Assembly (NCBI GenBank): GCA_964591295.1 | Contig: CAZQAG010000004.1 | Location: forward strand, 1-64,000 | Direction: 5' to 3' | Source: VAXT01 sp964591295 | Lineage (GTDB): Bacteria; Actinomycetota; Thermoleophilia; Gaiellales; Gaiellaceae | DNA: 64,000 bases | Shown: positions 44,245-53,739 of the stretch, in pieces | Layout: each line of letters opens with the position of its first letter | How positions within the stretch are numbered: position 1 is the first letter of the stretch | Notes under the pieces: generated by a model | What the model saw: the letters and a program-made list of their open reading frames with translations, nothing else | Told to the model about the DNA's origin: nothing | Databases searched by the model: none | Position numbers and translations under genes: made by a program

Positions 44245-44701
44245 CCCTACCGGTGTAGACGACGCACTGATCTACTCCCGCCATGCGGAGAGCGTGCGTT
44301 CGGTGCATCCCGTTCGTGAACTGCTTGCTGTCGCGCAGAACGACGATGCCGTCGACCGGATCGAACAGTCCGAGCAACCACCCGAGGTCGTCAGCATTGA
44401 GGCCGAGCTCCTTGGCGCGGGTTCCAACTGCCTCCTGATCGAGTGGGTCAATGCTCGCTTCAAAGATCGTGACCGCTGCCCGGGCTATCGCCGCCCAGTC
44501 AGCTTGGCACCAATAACAGCCGCACGATCGGTCGGGAGAAAGCACGACCTGGATGTCTTCGCGGTCGACCGGAGGAAGGTCCTCTACCCGGACGACCTCG
44601 AAGGAGCCGCGGGCTTCCTCGTCGCTGATCTCCCACGGCACTAGGACCGGGTCCGGCGGTATGCCTCGACCGCGCGCCGTGTAGTCAGCCACCCTCGCCA
44701 A
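44213..44701 (-). CDS. ParB-fold-like small protein
   Basis: The 162-residue product has a CGCYWCQADW cysteine cluster near the middle. A C-terminal GIVVLRDSKQFTNGMHRTHAL followed by RMAGVDQCVVY, with NGxHRxxA, matches the loop typical of ParB/sulfiredoxin-like folds. It overlaps the HTH gene upstream by 61 bases and the next gene downstream by 32, so the three are one unit. A nucleotide- or DNA-binding accessory role is inferred. Confidence 0.45.
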   Translation of the reverse strand: MARVADYTARGRGIPPDPVLVPWEISDEEARGSFEVVRVEDLPPVDREDIQVVLSPDRSCGCYWCQADWAAIARAAVTIFEASIDPLDQEAVGTRAKELGLNADDLGWLLGLFDPVDGIVVLRDSKQFTNGMHRTHALRMAGVDQCVVYTGRGELPYAGDLP

Positions 44702-45111
44702 GTCGGCTCGCCCTCGTAGTGTCCGGGCAGTCGGCCGGTGCGGATGTAGGCCCGGACCGTGTCAGGCTTTACGCTTAGCAGCTCCGCGGCGTCACGGGCC
44801 AGCATCTCCTCGTCGTCCGTGGGACGTGCAGCTTTCGCTCCCTTTCGCCCGGCCTTGGGCGTTGAGCGCTGCGGCTTACGAGGTCTCTTCTCTGCCATCG
44901 GCCGATGGTCGCCCTCCTGCCGCCCGGGATTGAGCGCGCGAAGTCCGGCGAGGAGAGCCGCCTGCATCGAGCCGTGCTCGGCGATAGCCGCTTCGAGCAG
45001 CGGCCACTCCTCGACGCCGAGACGGAAGACGACCTGGCGCTTGAAACCGGGGCTTGCCGGGACGCGTGCGTTCATGCTGCCACTCACGCTAGCTCGCATT
45101 CCTGCATTCAT
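44641..45111 (-). CDS. HTH DNA-binding protein with RHH-like N-terminus
   Basis: From ATG 45111 the protein is 156 residues (ATG 45075 also possible). FKRQVVFRLGVEEWPLLEAA at the start resembles a short ribbon-helix-helix or Arc-like segment. A lysine/proline-rich linker (KRPRKPQRSTPKAGRKGAKA) follows, and then an HTH_17-like domain (AAELLSVKPDTVRAYIRTGRLPGHYEG). It is likely a regulator or accessory factor. It diverges from the gene at 45193, with about 80 bases between for promoters. Confidence 0.55.
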   Translation of the reverse strand: MNAGMRASVSGSMNARVPASPGFKRQVVFRLGVEEWPLLEAAIAEHGSMQAALLAGLRALNPGRQEGDHRPMAEKRPRKPQRSTPKAGRKGAKAARPTDDEEMLARDAAELLSVKPDTVRAYIRTGRLPGHYEGEPTWRGWLTTRRAVEAYRRTRS

Positions 45112-45192
45112 CCAATCGCCGTTAGGCCGCCGGAACGGCGCGCGAGCTCCTGCTCGCGGGCGAACGGCCGATTGGTCCGCTACACCCGACAT

Positions 45193-45852
45193 ATGGCCCG
45201 GGAAATAAGACCGCCCGAGGAGGTGGAGCGGCTGTCAGCACCGCCCCGGCGGACGCGAAACCTTATGGCGGCCCACCTGCAGGATCACGGGATCGAGCGC
45301 TTTCACCTTGCGCGGCACGTCTATCTCGGAGGCGAGCGCCGACCCTCGCAGCTTCTGACCTGGAATCCGACGAACGCGACATTCCGCTGCACCGACTGCC
45401 CTGGCCGCGTTTTCGTAACCGACGAGCTCACCACGGAGATGGTCCGAGGGGCACAGCTGCATGACGCTGGGCTTAAGGCTCACCTCGCCGGCTTGACGGA
45501 GGCGGTCGACCGCGACGAGATCACACGCCTCTACTTGGCCGGCACCCTGAACGAGGAGCGGCTTCGCGGCATGCGCGCCGGTGCTCATCGACGCGCCACT
45601 GCCGGTAGCCGCCCCAGCGTCGATCTGAGGCGCAAGAAGTTCCAAGCCTGGTTGCTCGAGAAGTACGCGGAGCTCGGAGTCGTCGAGCAGGTACTCGACG
45701 CAGCCGAGGACTTGCAGCAGGCGGACCGCACGCAGTGGGCAGAGCTCGTCGGGCGGCCACTCGCCCGCTCCACGATCAAGAACTACTGGTACGACATCGA
45801 TCCTCCGCTGCAAACCGAGGCCAAGCGCCGCTTCGAAGCCCAGGGCAAGTAA
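45193..45852 (+). CDS. Hypothetical zinc-binding mobile-element protein
   Basis: The 219-residue product contains the single cysteine pair FRCTDCPGR near residue 60, a region HDAGLKAHLAGLTEAVDRDE, and a helical C-terminal half (RKKFQAWLLEKYAELGVVEQV). ATG 45193 follows a GACAT-type context without a strong ribosome-binding site. No function is recognised. It is the first plus-strand gene before the methyltransferase-integrase module, separated by about 60 bases. Confidence 0.5.
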   Translation: MAREIRPPEEVERLSAPPRRTRNLMAAHLQDHGIERFHLARHVYLGGERRPSQLLTWNPTNATFRCTDCPGRVFVTDELTTEMVRGAQLHDAGLKAHLAGLTEAVDRDEITRLYLAGTLNEERLRGMRAGAHRRATAGSRPSVDLRRKKFQAWLLEKYAELGVVEQVLDAAEDLQQADRTQWAELVGRPLARSTIKNYWYDIDPPLQTEAKRRFEAQGK

Positions 45853-45913
45853 GCGCCGAGAAGTTTGTCCTGAAGACTCTCTAGCGGCGAGCACATATCG
45901 CGGCCAACCTCGG

Positions 45914-47026
45914 ATGGAGATGTCCGAGACCCGCCCCACGGCAAAGCTGCGCGAGCACTCCCAGGCGCGCCGCGTCCCGGCGATGAGCATCGAGGAGTAC
46001 CAGGCGCTCGTGGCCGATGTCCGCGAGCGCGGCCTGCAGGTGCCGCTCGAGATCACTCGGGCCGGCGTTGTGCTCGACGGGCGCCATCGCCTGCGGGCTG
46101 CGCGCGAGCTTGGGCTCCACTCGGTACCGGTGCGGCTCGTCTCGCCGACGGACGAGCTCGTGCACATGCTCTCCGCGGCACTCCAGCGCCGGCATCTGAG
46201 CCAGTCGCAGAAGGCGGCGCTTGCACTCGAGCTTGAGGACTACCGGCAGGCGCGGGCAGACGCGCGCCGCCGACAGCGCGGGAACCTGCGCGGTGGCGCC
46301 GAGGTGGCAACGTTGCCACCTCGGGACGAACGCACACGCGAGCTAGCCGCGCGCGCCGTCGGTGTCTCGCCAAGGACGGTGCAAGACGCGATCGCCGTTC
46401 ACAAGGCCGACCCGGCCCTCTTCGAGCGCGTCAAGGCAGGCGAGTTGCCCGCGCACCGCGCGCGCCGAGAGCTCGAGCGCGCACGCCGCGACGCTGCGCT
46501 GCCCCCCGCGCCCCGGCTGCCGCGCGGACGCTTCGAACTGATCTACGCCGATCCGCCCTGGCAGCTCGGAAACCCCGACTCCGACTATGCGCCCGAGGCC
46601 CACTACCCGACGCTGCGGCTGGACGAGATCAAGAGCCTGCCCGTTCCCGCCGCGAAGGACGCGCTCCTCTACCTGTGGGCAGTCAACTCGCACCTGCCGC
46701 AGGCCCTCGAGGTCATGGACGCCTGGGGTTTCGAGTACCGCTCGAACGAGGTCTGGGTCAAGCCCTCGATCGGGCTCGGCGTCTGGACGCGCAATCGCCA
46801 CGAGCTCCTGCTGATCGGGCGGCGCGGAAAGGCCTCACCTCCTGAGCCGAGAGCGCGGCTCGACTCAGTCATCGAGGCCCGGCGCGGCCGGCACTCCGAG
46901 AAGCCGGCCTGCGTCTACGAGCGCCTGGAGCGCCTCTACCCGCAGCTCAGCAAGCTGGAGCTCTTCGCCCGCGGGCGTCCGCGCCCCGGCTGGACGGCCT
47001 GGGGAAACGAGGTCGAGGCGGCATGA
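45914..47026 (+). CDS. ParB-like/MT-A70 fusion adenine methyltransferase
   Basis: The 370-residue protein combines an N-terminal ParB-like domain (about residues 10-90, GVVLDGRHRLRAARELGLHSVP), a helical linker with an HTH (RELAARAVGVSPRTVQDAIA) and a C-terminal MT-A70-like methyltransferase. The last has the catalytic DPPW at 213-216 in LIYADPPWQL and the end SKLELFARG. Such proteins methylate adenine N6 in DNA of mobile elements, probably protecting it. Its stop overlaps the excisionase start. A truncated copy of the same gene lies at 25560. Confidence 0.75.
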   Translation: MEMSETRPTAKLREHSQARRVPAMSIEEYQALVADVRERGLQVPLEITRAGVVLDGRHRLRAARELGLHSVPVRLVSPTDELVHMLSAALQRRHLSQSQKAALALELEDYRQARADARRRQRGNLRGGAEVATLPPRDERTRELAARAVGVSPRTVQDAIAVHKADPALFERVKAGELPAHRARRELERARRDAALPPAPRLPRGRFELIYADPPWQLGNPDSDYAPEAHYPTLRLDEIKSLPVPAAKDALLYLWAVNSHLPQALEVMDAWGFEYRSNEVWVKPSIGLGVWTRNRHELLLIGRRGKASPPEPRARLDSVIEARRGRHSEKPACVYERLERLYPQLSKLELFARGRPRPGWTAWGNEVEAA

Positions 47027-47247
47027 GCGACCAACTGCTGACCGCAGCCGAGGTCGCGGAGCTGCTCGCTGTCCCTGAGTCCTGGGTGCGAGAGGCGACG
47101 CGGGCCGGCCGTCTTCCCCACGTCTGCCTCGGGCGCTACCGCCGATACGAGCTGGGCGCGATCGAGGCTTGGCTCGCCGAGCAGCGTGGCGGCCCGGCGC
47201 TCGCTCGGCGGCGACTGGACAACTCGCGCGAGTTGAGCTTGGAATGA
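47023..47247 (+). CDS. HTH excisionase, right module
   Basis: The 74-residue HTH_17 protein (LLTAAEVAELLAVPESWVRE, then GRLPHVCLGRYRRYELGAIE) starts in an ATGA overlap with the methyltransferase and precedes the integrase by four bases. It is nearly identical to the left copy at 25631. It probably acts as the recombination directionality factor for this module. Confidence 0.85.
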   Translation: MSDQLLTAAEVAELLAVPESWVREATRAGRLPHVCLGRYRRYELGAIEAWLAEQRGGPALARRRLDNSRELSLE

Positions 47248-47251
47248 GGCC

Positions 47252-48472
47252 ATGAGCGCCCGCAACGGCAGCGAGAGCGGCAAATGGGGCCGTGTCTGGC
47301 GCTACGAGGGCACACGCGGCGTCGTTTGGCGGATCCGCTACCGAGATGCCGCCGGGCGCCGTGTACTCGAGACGCTCGGCCGTGAGCCCGAATGGGACCG
47401 GAAGCGTGCCGAGGTCGAGCTGCGCAGGCGTCTGGTCGACGTCGAGCGCGACGGCTACCGAAAGCCGGAGAAGATCACCTTCGCCACCTTCGCCGAGCGC
47501 TGGCTCACCGAGTACCTGCCGGGCCGGAACCTGAAGCCAACGACGGTCAAGAACTACACGATCTCCGTGCGCCGGCACCTCGTCCCCTTCTTCGGCAGCT
47601 ACGAGCTGAGCGACCTCGAGCAGCACCCGGAGCTATTCGACCGCTACGTCGCCGTCAAGCTGAAGTCCGGCCTCTCGCCGAAGTCGATCGGGAACACGCT
47701 CACCGACATGCGGCTCGTCTTGAAGCAGGCGGTGCGCCAGCGGCTGATCCGCGCGAACCCGGTCGACGACGTCGAGCGCCCGCGCTGCGAGCCACCGGAG
47801 ATGCAGGTCCTGAGCGAGGCCGAGATCGCGCGGCTCTGGAGCGCCTACGGCGAGCTGGAGCAAGAGGCGAGCGCCGAGGAGCGGCCCTGGTGGCAGCTCG
47901 CGCGGGCGATCACCTTTGTCGGACTCGGGACGGCGATGCGACGCGGCGAGCTGCTCGGCCTCCGGTGGAGCGACGTGCGCATGCTCGACGGTGTTGTGCA
48001 GGTGCGCGAGGCCTTCGTCGACGGCCACTTCACGACTCCGAAGAGCCGCTCCTCGCGTCGGCTAATTGAGCTTGGGCCGCGGACGCGCGAGCTACTGGCG
48101 CAGCGCTGGCAGGAGACGGCCTTCCGGGACGAGCGCGACCTCGTCTTCTGCCACCCGACGAAGGGGACGCCGCTCGATGCGAGCAAGCTCGCCCGCGTCT
48201 ACCTCCGCCCCGCCCTGCGCCACGCCGGGATCACGAAGCCCTTCCGGCCGTTCCACGACCTCCGACACACCGCCCTCACGCACGAGGCTGCGGCCGGGAA
48301 CCCGATGGCCTATGTCCAGCTAAAGGCTGGCCATTCGCAAAGCGCCATCACGGAGCGCTACATCCACGCAGCGCAGGTGCTTTTCCCTGGTGCAGCGCAG
48401 CGGGGTGAGGATCGAATGTTTGGCTCGGCCGGACCGACCCGCCTACCGGGCGCGTCGGCAGGTCCCCGGTAA
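47252..48472 (+). CDS. Tyrosine integrase, right copy
   Basis: The 406-residue protein carries the same domains and catalytic boxes as the left copy: GTAMRRGELLGLRW, FHDLRHTALTHE, GHSQSAITERYIH. It retains the YT residues at the position deleted on the left. Divergence from the left copy is scattered, so the duplication is not brand new. It lies 18 bases before a PD40 lipoprotein gene in the same direction, mirroring the left module's integrase-then-cargo order. Confidence 0.92.
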   Translation: MSARNGSESGKWGRVWRYEGTRGVVWRIRYRDAAGRRVLETLGREPEWDRKRAEVELRRRLVDVERDGYRKPEKITFATFAERWLTEYLPGRNLKPTTVKNYTISVRRHLVPFFGSYELSDLEQHPELFDRYVAVKLKSGLSPKSIGNTLTDMRLVLKQAVRQRLIRANPVDDVERPRCEPPEMQVLSEAEIARLWSAYGELEQEASAEERPWWQLARAITFVGLGTAMRRGELLGLRWSDVRMLDGVVQVREAFVDGHFTTPKSRSSRRLIELGPRTRELLAQRWQETAFRDERDLVFCHPTKGTPLDASKLARVYLRPALRHAGITKPFRPFHDLRHTALTHEAAAGNPMAYVQLKAGHSQSAITERYIHAAQVLFPGAAQRGEDRMFGSAGPTRLPGASAGPR

Positions 48473-48490
48473 GCTCGCTCTCGTCGTCTG

Positions 48491-49360
48491 ATGACCCGCC
48501 TTGCTGCACTTGTTGCGGTCGTCGCCCTGGGCACAGGTTGTGCCGACTTGTCAAGCGACCGCGGAGAGGCCAACTCGTCGCCGCAATTCTCACCTGACGG
48601 TAAGACGATCGCCTACCTGCACGGTGATGGCGACCGCATGTCAGTCATGCTCATGGACTCGGACGGCCAACACCAGCGAGAGTTGTCAGGCGCACATTCC
48701 GAGGACGCAAGCTTCGCGTGGGCTCCCGATGGACGTCTGGCGTACACCGACTACCGCGACAAGCACGGCGAAACTTGCTGGACGACAACGCGCATCCTCT
48801 GCTTCTCAAATCCGGAGATCTACGTGCGAAGTGCCGACGGGCAGCGGAGCCGGCGAGTCACGTGGAGCAGAGCTCTGGACACGGAACCGGTATGGATCGA
48901 GAGTGGGAAACGAATCGTCTTCGGGAGCACACGCAACTGCAATCCTCGACTCGACCCGTCGTCCCCAACCTACGAAGACGATCGTTTGCTCCTTTGCGCG
49001 ACCCCTGACCGACGCTTTGTCGTCGACACAACGGGCCGCGGCCCCGAGGTCGCGTACCACGGCGTGGTGTTGCGCGACCGATCTGCCCGCGGCCATACCG
49101 GTTCGCGCGTGTTTGCCTCTGACAAAGACCACAACGGGCGGACCTGCGTCGACGATTCCTTAGAGGGGCGTCAGTGTTATTGGCACGGCGAGCTTTATCT
49201 GCGACGGCCGGGAAGGCCACCTCTACGGCTGACGACGACCACGGCCGACGAGAGCGACCCCTCGCTTTCCCCCGACGGCAAGACGATCGTCTTCACACTG
49301 GACAGACAAGTGGCGACGATGCGGATCGACGGATCAGGACTGCGGATCCTGACCTCATGA
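48491..49360 (+). CDS. PD40-type TolB-like lipoprotein, cargo of the right integrase
   Basis: The 289-residue product begins with a lipoprotein signal, TRLAALVAVVALGTGCADLS, in which TGC is a good lipobox. PD40 blades follow, with SPQFSPDGKTIAYLHGDGDR and SDPSLSPDGKTIVFTLDRQV. The similar gene at 1451 is longer and carries a PASTA domain. It lies between the right integrase and module F, ending 45 bases before the left arm pair. Confidence 0.7.
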   Translation: MTRLAALVAVVALGTGCADLSSDRGEANSSPQFSPDGKTIAYLHGDGDRMSVMLMDSDGQHQRELSGAHSEDASFAWAPDGRLAYTDYRDKHGETCWTTTRILCFSNPEIYVRSADGQRSRRVTWSRALDTEPVWIESGKRIVFGSTRNCNPRLDPSSPTYEDDRLLLCATPDRRFVVDTTGRGPEVAYHGVVLRDRSARGHTGSRVFASDKDHNGRTCVDDSLEGRQCYWHGELYLRRPGRPPLRLTTTTADESDPSLSPDGKTIVFTLDRQVATMRIDGSGLRILTS

Positions 49361-49404
49361 CGGGTGCACCCTCGAGTAGTGAGTTAACGCGGCGCGCCGA
49401 AGCC

Positions 49405-49635
<231 letters not shown>

Positions 49636-49641
49636 CGGGGG

Positions 49642-51210
49642 CTACTGCGCGGCTGCCGGGCCGAACCGCTCAAGCAATCGGCCATGCGCATCGTAGGCCC
49701 TGAAGGCGCGGAGGGGTGGTTCAGGAATTCCTACTTTCGGCGCGCCGTCCTCGGGCGGGCGAGTTCGGACGAGGAAGAACTTGAGATCGAGTCCGAGCGC
49801 GGCGGGAGCATCGTAGACGAACGCTTGCAGACGGCGACCATGGGTTAGCTCGACCTCGATACGGCTCACATTCGCGGCGGCGACGCCCTCGAACCAGAGG
49901 TCGTCGTTCGGTCGTCCTTGATACGTGCCTCCGACGACCAGGTGTTCGGGTCCACCCTTTTCACGAGAAGCGCCGACGACGGGCATCCCACAGCTTGTCC
50001 CGCCCTCCTTCTCGGGGAACACGAGCGAGGTGCAGAGGCCGCGCGTGCTCCTCCAGGCGACAAACGCCCAGTCCTCGCCGCGCGTAATCACGGCTCGGTC
50101 GCCGATCAGGCGAGGAATGCTCGGATCGTTCGCCTTCATATCGAAGTACTCGAAAAAGCGGCCCGTAGTGGCCGGCTTGTCTGGCGAATGGTCAGTGAAC
50201 CAGTGCCCTGCGTAGCTCGCAGCAGCAAGCGCCCCGGTGCCGATGAGTGCCGCCCCAGCCGCTCCCGCCGCCCAAACGGGAACGCCCTTCACCTTCCTCG
50301 TGAGCTGCCCAGATACAGACCGCTGCTGCAATCTCAGTCTGTCCACGAGCTCGGCGTGGAGCCGTTCGACTTCCTCGCGGAGGAACTGAGCGACGCGGTC
50401 AAACGACTGCTGCTCTTCCTGCGTCAATTGTTGGCCCTCGGCCGCGCGTCTCAGGATCCCGCGATCGCCCATCTCGTCGAGGACATGTCGAAAAGCGCGC
50501 TCCATGAAGACATCCTCGTCCTCGTTCGGATCGACGAGAAACGGCTCCGGGTTCAGGCTTTTGACGAAGAGCCGAAGGCGCTCCTCGGCGAGGCCCGGGA
50601 GCATCAACTCCTGCTGTTTGAACCTCCGCTTCACGGCGCCGTAGCGCGCTTGCACGTTCTCGATCTCGATGCCGTAGTGCGCCAGGTCGTCCCGCAGCTT
50701 CTGAGCGGGCTGCGGCCCCCGCCCGAACTGGGCCCCCCACTCAGCCACGTGCAGACGACCCCGCAGGATCTGTACGAGCTCCTGCGTCCGGCCAGGGTTG
50801 GCCGTCGAGTAGTAAGGCATCGGCGAGAAACCAATCTCGTCGTCGCCGGCGGCAACCAGATCGAAGCCGCTCAGGGTTTCCATGATCCACTCGCGCCGTC
50901 CGAGTGGATCTCGCGGTTCCGGCGGATCGGCGGCCACGTCGACGTTGGGCGCGTCAGCCGCCAGACGGTTCCGGATCGAGACCAGCTCGGCCACCAGCTC
51001 GCGGTCGCTTTGCGCGAAGGAAGTCAATGCCTCCTCAGAATCCTCGCGTAGCTTCTTGAGGATCCGTCGTACGCGCCGTTCGCTTTCGAGCGCGTCGATG
51101 TACGTCTCCAGCTGCAAAACGAACCGCCGGTCTCCCTGCCCTATGAGGAGGGCGTAACGGTCGGTGATTCTGCCGATCGTTGCGTCTGACACGACAGAAA
51201 GAGTACGCAC
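49642..51210 (-). CDS. Coiled-coil membrane protein with C-terminal anti-sigma-associated domain
   Basis: GTG 51210 is preferred to the longer frame (to 51297), whose N-terminal part looks non-coding; no strong ribosome-binding site decides it. The 522-residue product has a long charged helical N-terminal half with SERRVRRILKKLREDSEEAL, then a TM segment near residue 320 (VPVWAAGAAGAALIGTGAL). An extracytoplasmic domain follows, with VSRIEVELTHGRRLQAFVYD and KFFLVRTRPPEDG, resembling the C-terminal domain of the anti-sigma-like proteins. It faces the HerA-like gene across module G. Confidence 0.55.
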   Translation of the reverse strand: MRTLSVVSDATIGRITDRYALLIGQGDRRFVLQLETYIDALESERRVRRILKKLREDSEEALTSFAQSDRELVAELVSIRNRLAADAPNVDVAADPPEPRDPLGRREWIMETLSGFDLVAAGDDEIGFSPMPYYSTANPGRTQELVQILRGRLHVAEWGAQFGRGPQPAQKLRDDLAHYGIEIENVQARYGAVKRRFKQQELMLPGLAEERLRLFVKSLNPEPFLVDPNEDEDVFMERAFRHVLDEMGDRGILRRAAEGQQLTQEEQQSFDRVAQFLREEVERLHAELVDRLRLQQRSVSGQLTRKVKGVPVWAAGAAGAALIGTGALAAASYAGHWFTDHSPDKPATTGRFFEYFDMKANDPSIPRLIGDRAVITRGEDWAFVAWRSTRGLCTSLVFPEKEGGTSCGMPVVGASREKGGPEHLVVGGTYQGRPNDDLWFEGVAAANVSRIEVELTHGRRLQAFVYDAPAALGLDLKFFLVRTRPPEDGAPKVGIPEPPLRAFRAYDAHGRLLERFGPAAAQ

Positions 51211-51365
51211 GGCGGCCTGATAGTTCGGCTGGACGAGGGAGCGAGGCCCCCGTTGGGTCCCGCTGCGACAATGACGGCGATGAGTCGCTGCACACAAAGA
51301 TCATGCCGTCGCTCGGTTCAGCACTGGCATAAGAACTGGTGTCACCGGGGTCGTACAGCGTCCGG

Positions 51366-51443
51366 GGCGACTCTCTGGTTATGTCACTGAGGGTCGCACC
51401 TCGAGCGGCGACTCTCTGGTTGTTTCACCTGGGGTGGTTCTGG
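51366..51443. repeat. att-like module G (two short units)
   Basis: GGCGACTCTCTGGTTATGTCAC (51366) and GGCGACTCTCTGGTTGTTTCAC (51407) are 41 bases apart. The second continues into CTGGGGTGGTTCTGG, also found in module B at 30459-30474. These are relatives of module E's tandem repeats. No arm or tRNA core is present. Confidence 0.6.
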
Positions 51444-51577
51444 TGCTCAGCAGGACAACAGCTCCTATTCGGAGTGCAGGCGCCGCCCATACCTCCGGCG
51501 CAAGTACTCCTTCCCAGACAACTTTTGTCCACACCGAACGAAGGGTCGAATCGTCACAAGACGAACAATGTCGCGAG

Positions 51578-53428
51578 ATGGGAGCTGGCACTCTTGAAGT
51601 TCGAGGTCGGCTGCCGGCTGCGATCGCCGGACTTACCGTCTTCATCATTCTCGGGCGATGGTTCGACCCTGACTTCTTCCACACCGTCACCTTTGGTGTC
51701 GGTATCGCAACTTTCGTCTCGGCCACGTTCCTGGAACCCTTCTTCACGCGGCCGCAAGACGCACTTCTCAACGGCGCCGGAGGAGTTGTCGCCTACTTAG
51801 CGATTCCGAAGTCGCCGGAACATTCGCTGTGGGTGGCGTACGTGTCATTCCTGGTTGTAGTTCTCTGCGGCGCCCTGGCAGCCACGGTGATCCGCGACGA
51901 CTCGAATCTGCTCAAGTGGCTAGGTAAACGCTTCGCCTCGAGATTCGGCCGCGCCGTGGTCATAGGGCCGACTGCGTTAGTGCTCGACGCCCTCACTCGG
52001 GCATCGCGCGGTGAGCACCGGCTGACTCTACTCGTAGGGGCGATTGCCGTTCTCACGGCTTCGGTGGCCGTTAACTGGAGCCGACTGCTACGTCATGTGA
52101 TGAAGCCTGGCCTTGAGACCGCCGTCGCCCTCGCTGCCGTCGGCCCGAGAATGCTGCTCGCATCGGCAACGCAAGGAGCGCTCGAGCCCGGGGTACCCGT
52201 CGAAGTCGCTGCTGGCGAGGACCGTGTTCGCGGAACAATCGTCGCGCGGTTGCCCCACCAACAAGGCGCGCGCTACCAGATCGCACTGGACGAGGATTGG
52301 AGCAACCTGTGTCCTTCGTTCCCCACCGAACTTGAGATCGCAGTGCGCGATGAACCTTCGCCAATCATCGGATCTGTAGGTGAAGGATCGACCGATGTGA
52401 CGATCGAGTTCGGGCCGCTCCGACCACTTCGCATAGGAGCACCCGTCGCCCTCGATTCCGATAACGGAACACTGCTCTACCAAGTTGCATCGCTTCGCCT
52501 CCAAGTGGAGGCATGGGCGGGTGCAAGTTCAGTTGTCCCGCACGCAACGGCACGCCAAATTGGACTTCCGCGAGATGGCTACGTCATGGCCGCCGATTAC
52601 CTGCCCGCCCCCCATGAACCCGTTCGCGAACTGAACCGGTTGGCTGCCGACCTGCCGGCAGACTTCTTCCGCATTGGGCGGGTTAAGGGAACTTCGATTC
52701 CGATCGGGATCCGGCGCGATTATCTGCTCCGCGGCCACTTGGCGATCCTCGGCATGTCGGGCATGGGAAAGACCGCTGTAGCGGAGCGGGTCGCGGCGGA
52801 GCTTGGCCAGTCCGAGCTAGTCGTCGCCCTTGATCTGACTGGTGAGTATTCACGGAGGCTCGGCTTCCCCGAGTGGCAGGCCAACCTCGATACGACGGGC
52901 CGCTCCGTCTTGGAACCCGTGGGCGACCCTCCTTCGCAGGCGGCTACTTTCGTCAACCAACTCATGCAGCACGCCGGAGGCGAATACAACGCCGGTCAGA
53001 CTCCGCCAGGACGGAATGTTCTTCTCGAGGAAGCGCACTCATTCATCCCCGAATGGAACTTCGCCACTCCAGGCCAGCGAGATAGCGTGAACAACACGAC
53101 GCGCCTGATCATGCAATCTCGGAAATACGGAATCCGATTCCTCATCGTGTCTCAACGAACGGCGGTGGTGTCGAAGTCGGCGCTGAGCCAGTGCGATAAC
53201 TACGTCGTCTTCCGGACGATTGATCACACGGGACTTGAGTACATCGAAGCACTAGCTGGAACTGCGTTCCGCGAGACGCTCTCAAACCTGCGGAGGTATG
53301 AGGCGCTCTGCATGGGACCGGCATTCAACTCAGACCAGCCCGTGATCATCGAGCTGGATCCGCCGAACCCGGTGGCTGCAGCAGCAGCACCCGCGGCTCC
53401 TCCAAGCGAGGCTCAAGAGGCCGCCTAG
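51578..53428 (+). CDS. Membrane-anchored HerA-like ATPase
   Basis: From ATG 51578 the 616-residue protein has about five hydrophobic segments in residues 10-165 (such as HSLWVAYVSFLVVVLCGALA). A HAS-barrel-like beta region (about 205-310) and a HerA/FtsK-type ATPase follow, with Walker A GMSGMGKTA (392-400), Walker B NVLLEEAHSFIPEWN (480-494), and IMQSRKYGIRFLIVSQRT with sensor and arginine residues. HerA ATPases translocate DNA and often act in defence with a nuclease partner; none is adjacent. The membrane tether is unusual. The alternative start at 51434 adds 48 poorly conserved residues. Confidence 0.72.
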   Translation: MGAGTLEVRGRLPAAIAGLTVFIILGRWFDPDFFHTVTFGVGIATFVSATFLEPFFTRPQDALLNGAGGVVAYLAIPKSPEHSLWVAYVSFLVVVLCGALAATVIRDDSNLLKWLGKRFASRFGRAVVIGPTALVLDALTRASRGEHRLTLLVGAIAVLTASVAVNWSRLLRHVMKPGLETAVALAAVGPRMLLASATQGALEPGVPVEVAAGEDRVRGTIVARLPHQQGARYQIALDEDWSNLCPSFPTELEIAVRDEPSPIIGSVGEGSTDVTIEFGPLRPLRIGAPVALDSDNGTLLYQVASLRLQVEAWAGASSVVPHATARQIGLPRDGYVMAADYLPAPHEPVRELNRLAADLPADFFRIGRVKGTSIPIGIRRDYLLRGHLAILGMSGMGKTAVAERVAAELGQSELVVALDLTGEYSRRLGFPEWQANLDTTGRSVLEPVGDPPSQAATFVNQLMQHAGGEYNAGQTPPGRNVLLEEAHSFIPEWNFATPGQRDSVNNTTRLIMQSRKYGIRFLIVSQRTAVVSKSALSQCDNYVVFRTIDHTGLEYIEALAGTAFRETLSNLRRYEALCMGPAFNSDQPVIIELDPPNPVAAAAAPAAPPSEAQEAA

Positions 53429-53739
53429 CTGTGCGGTCGATGCGGCCTAGAAACAGCAACGCGCCGCTGGCGGCCAGGGCCTTGACCACGTCGCCGAGCG
53501 ACCCGCACCTGCCATCGGCTACCGACAACTTCTACGAACTGAAGCTGCCCACTGAACCCTGCAAACTCCCGTTATGAGACGTATGTTGAGAGATTAGGTG
53601 ACGCGAGATCGGGTGGCTCAAGCCATCTTAGGTCGGCTGAGATAAGGGGAGATCGGCTCAGGCGGGCAAAAGTTCTGGCAAAACTTCTGCTAGACGGAGA
53701 ACCAATCGCCGCCACCGGGCCAGACTCCGCAGCTTACGA
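53429..53739. other. Region with module H (right half)
   Basis: No gene start is supported in most of it. From about 53580 a palindromic region (GATCGGGTGGCTCAAGCCATC, GATCGGCTC) is followed by the arm pair GGGCAAAAGTTC and TGGCAAAACTTC (53664-53687). Core and left arm are missing, as in B and E. The DUF393 gene's intact reading frame ends at its right edge. Confidence 0.6.
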
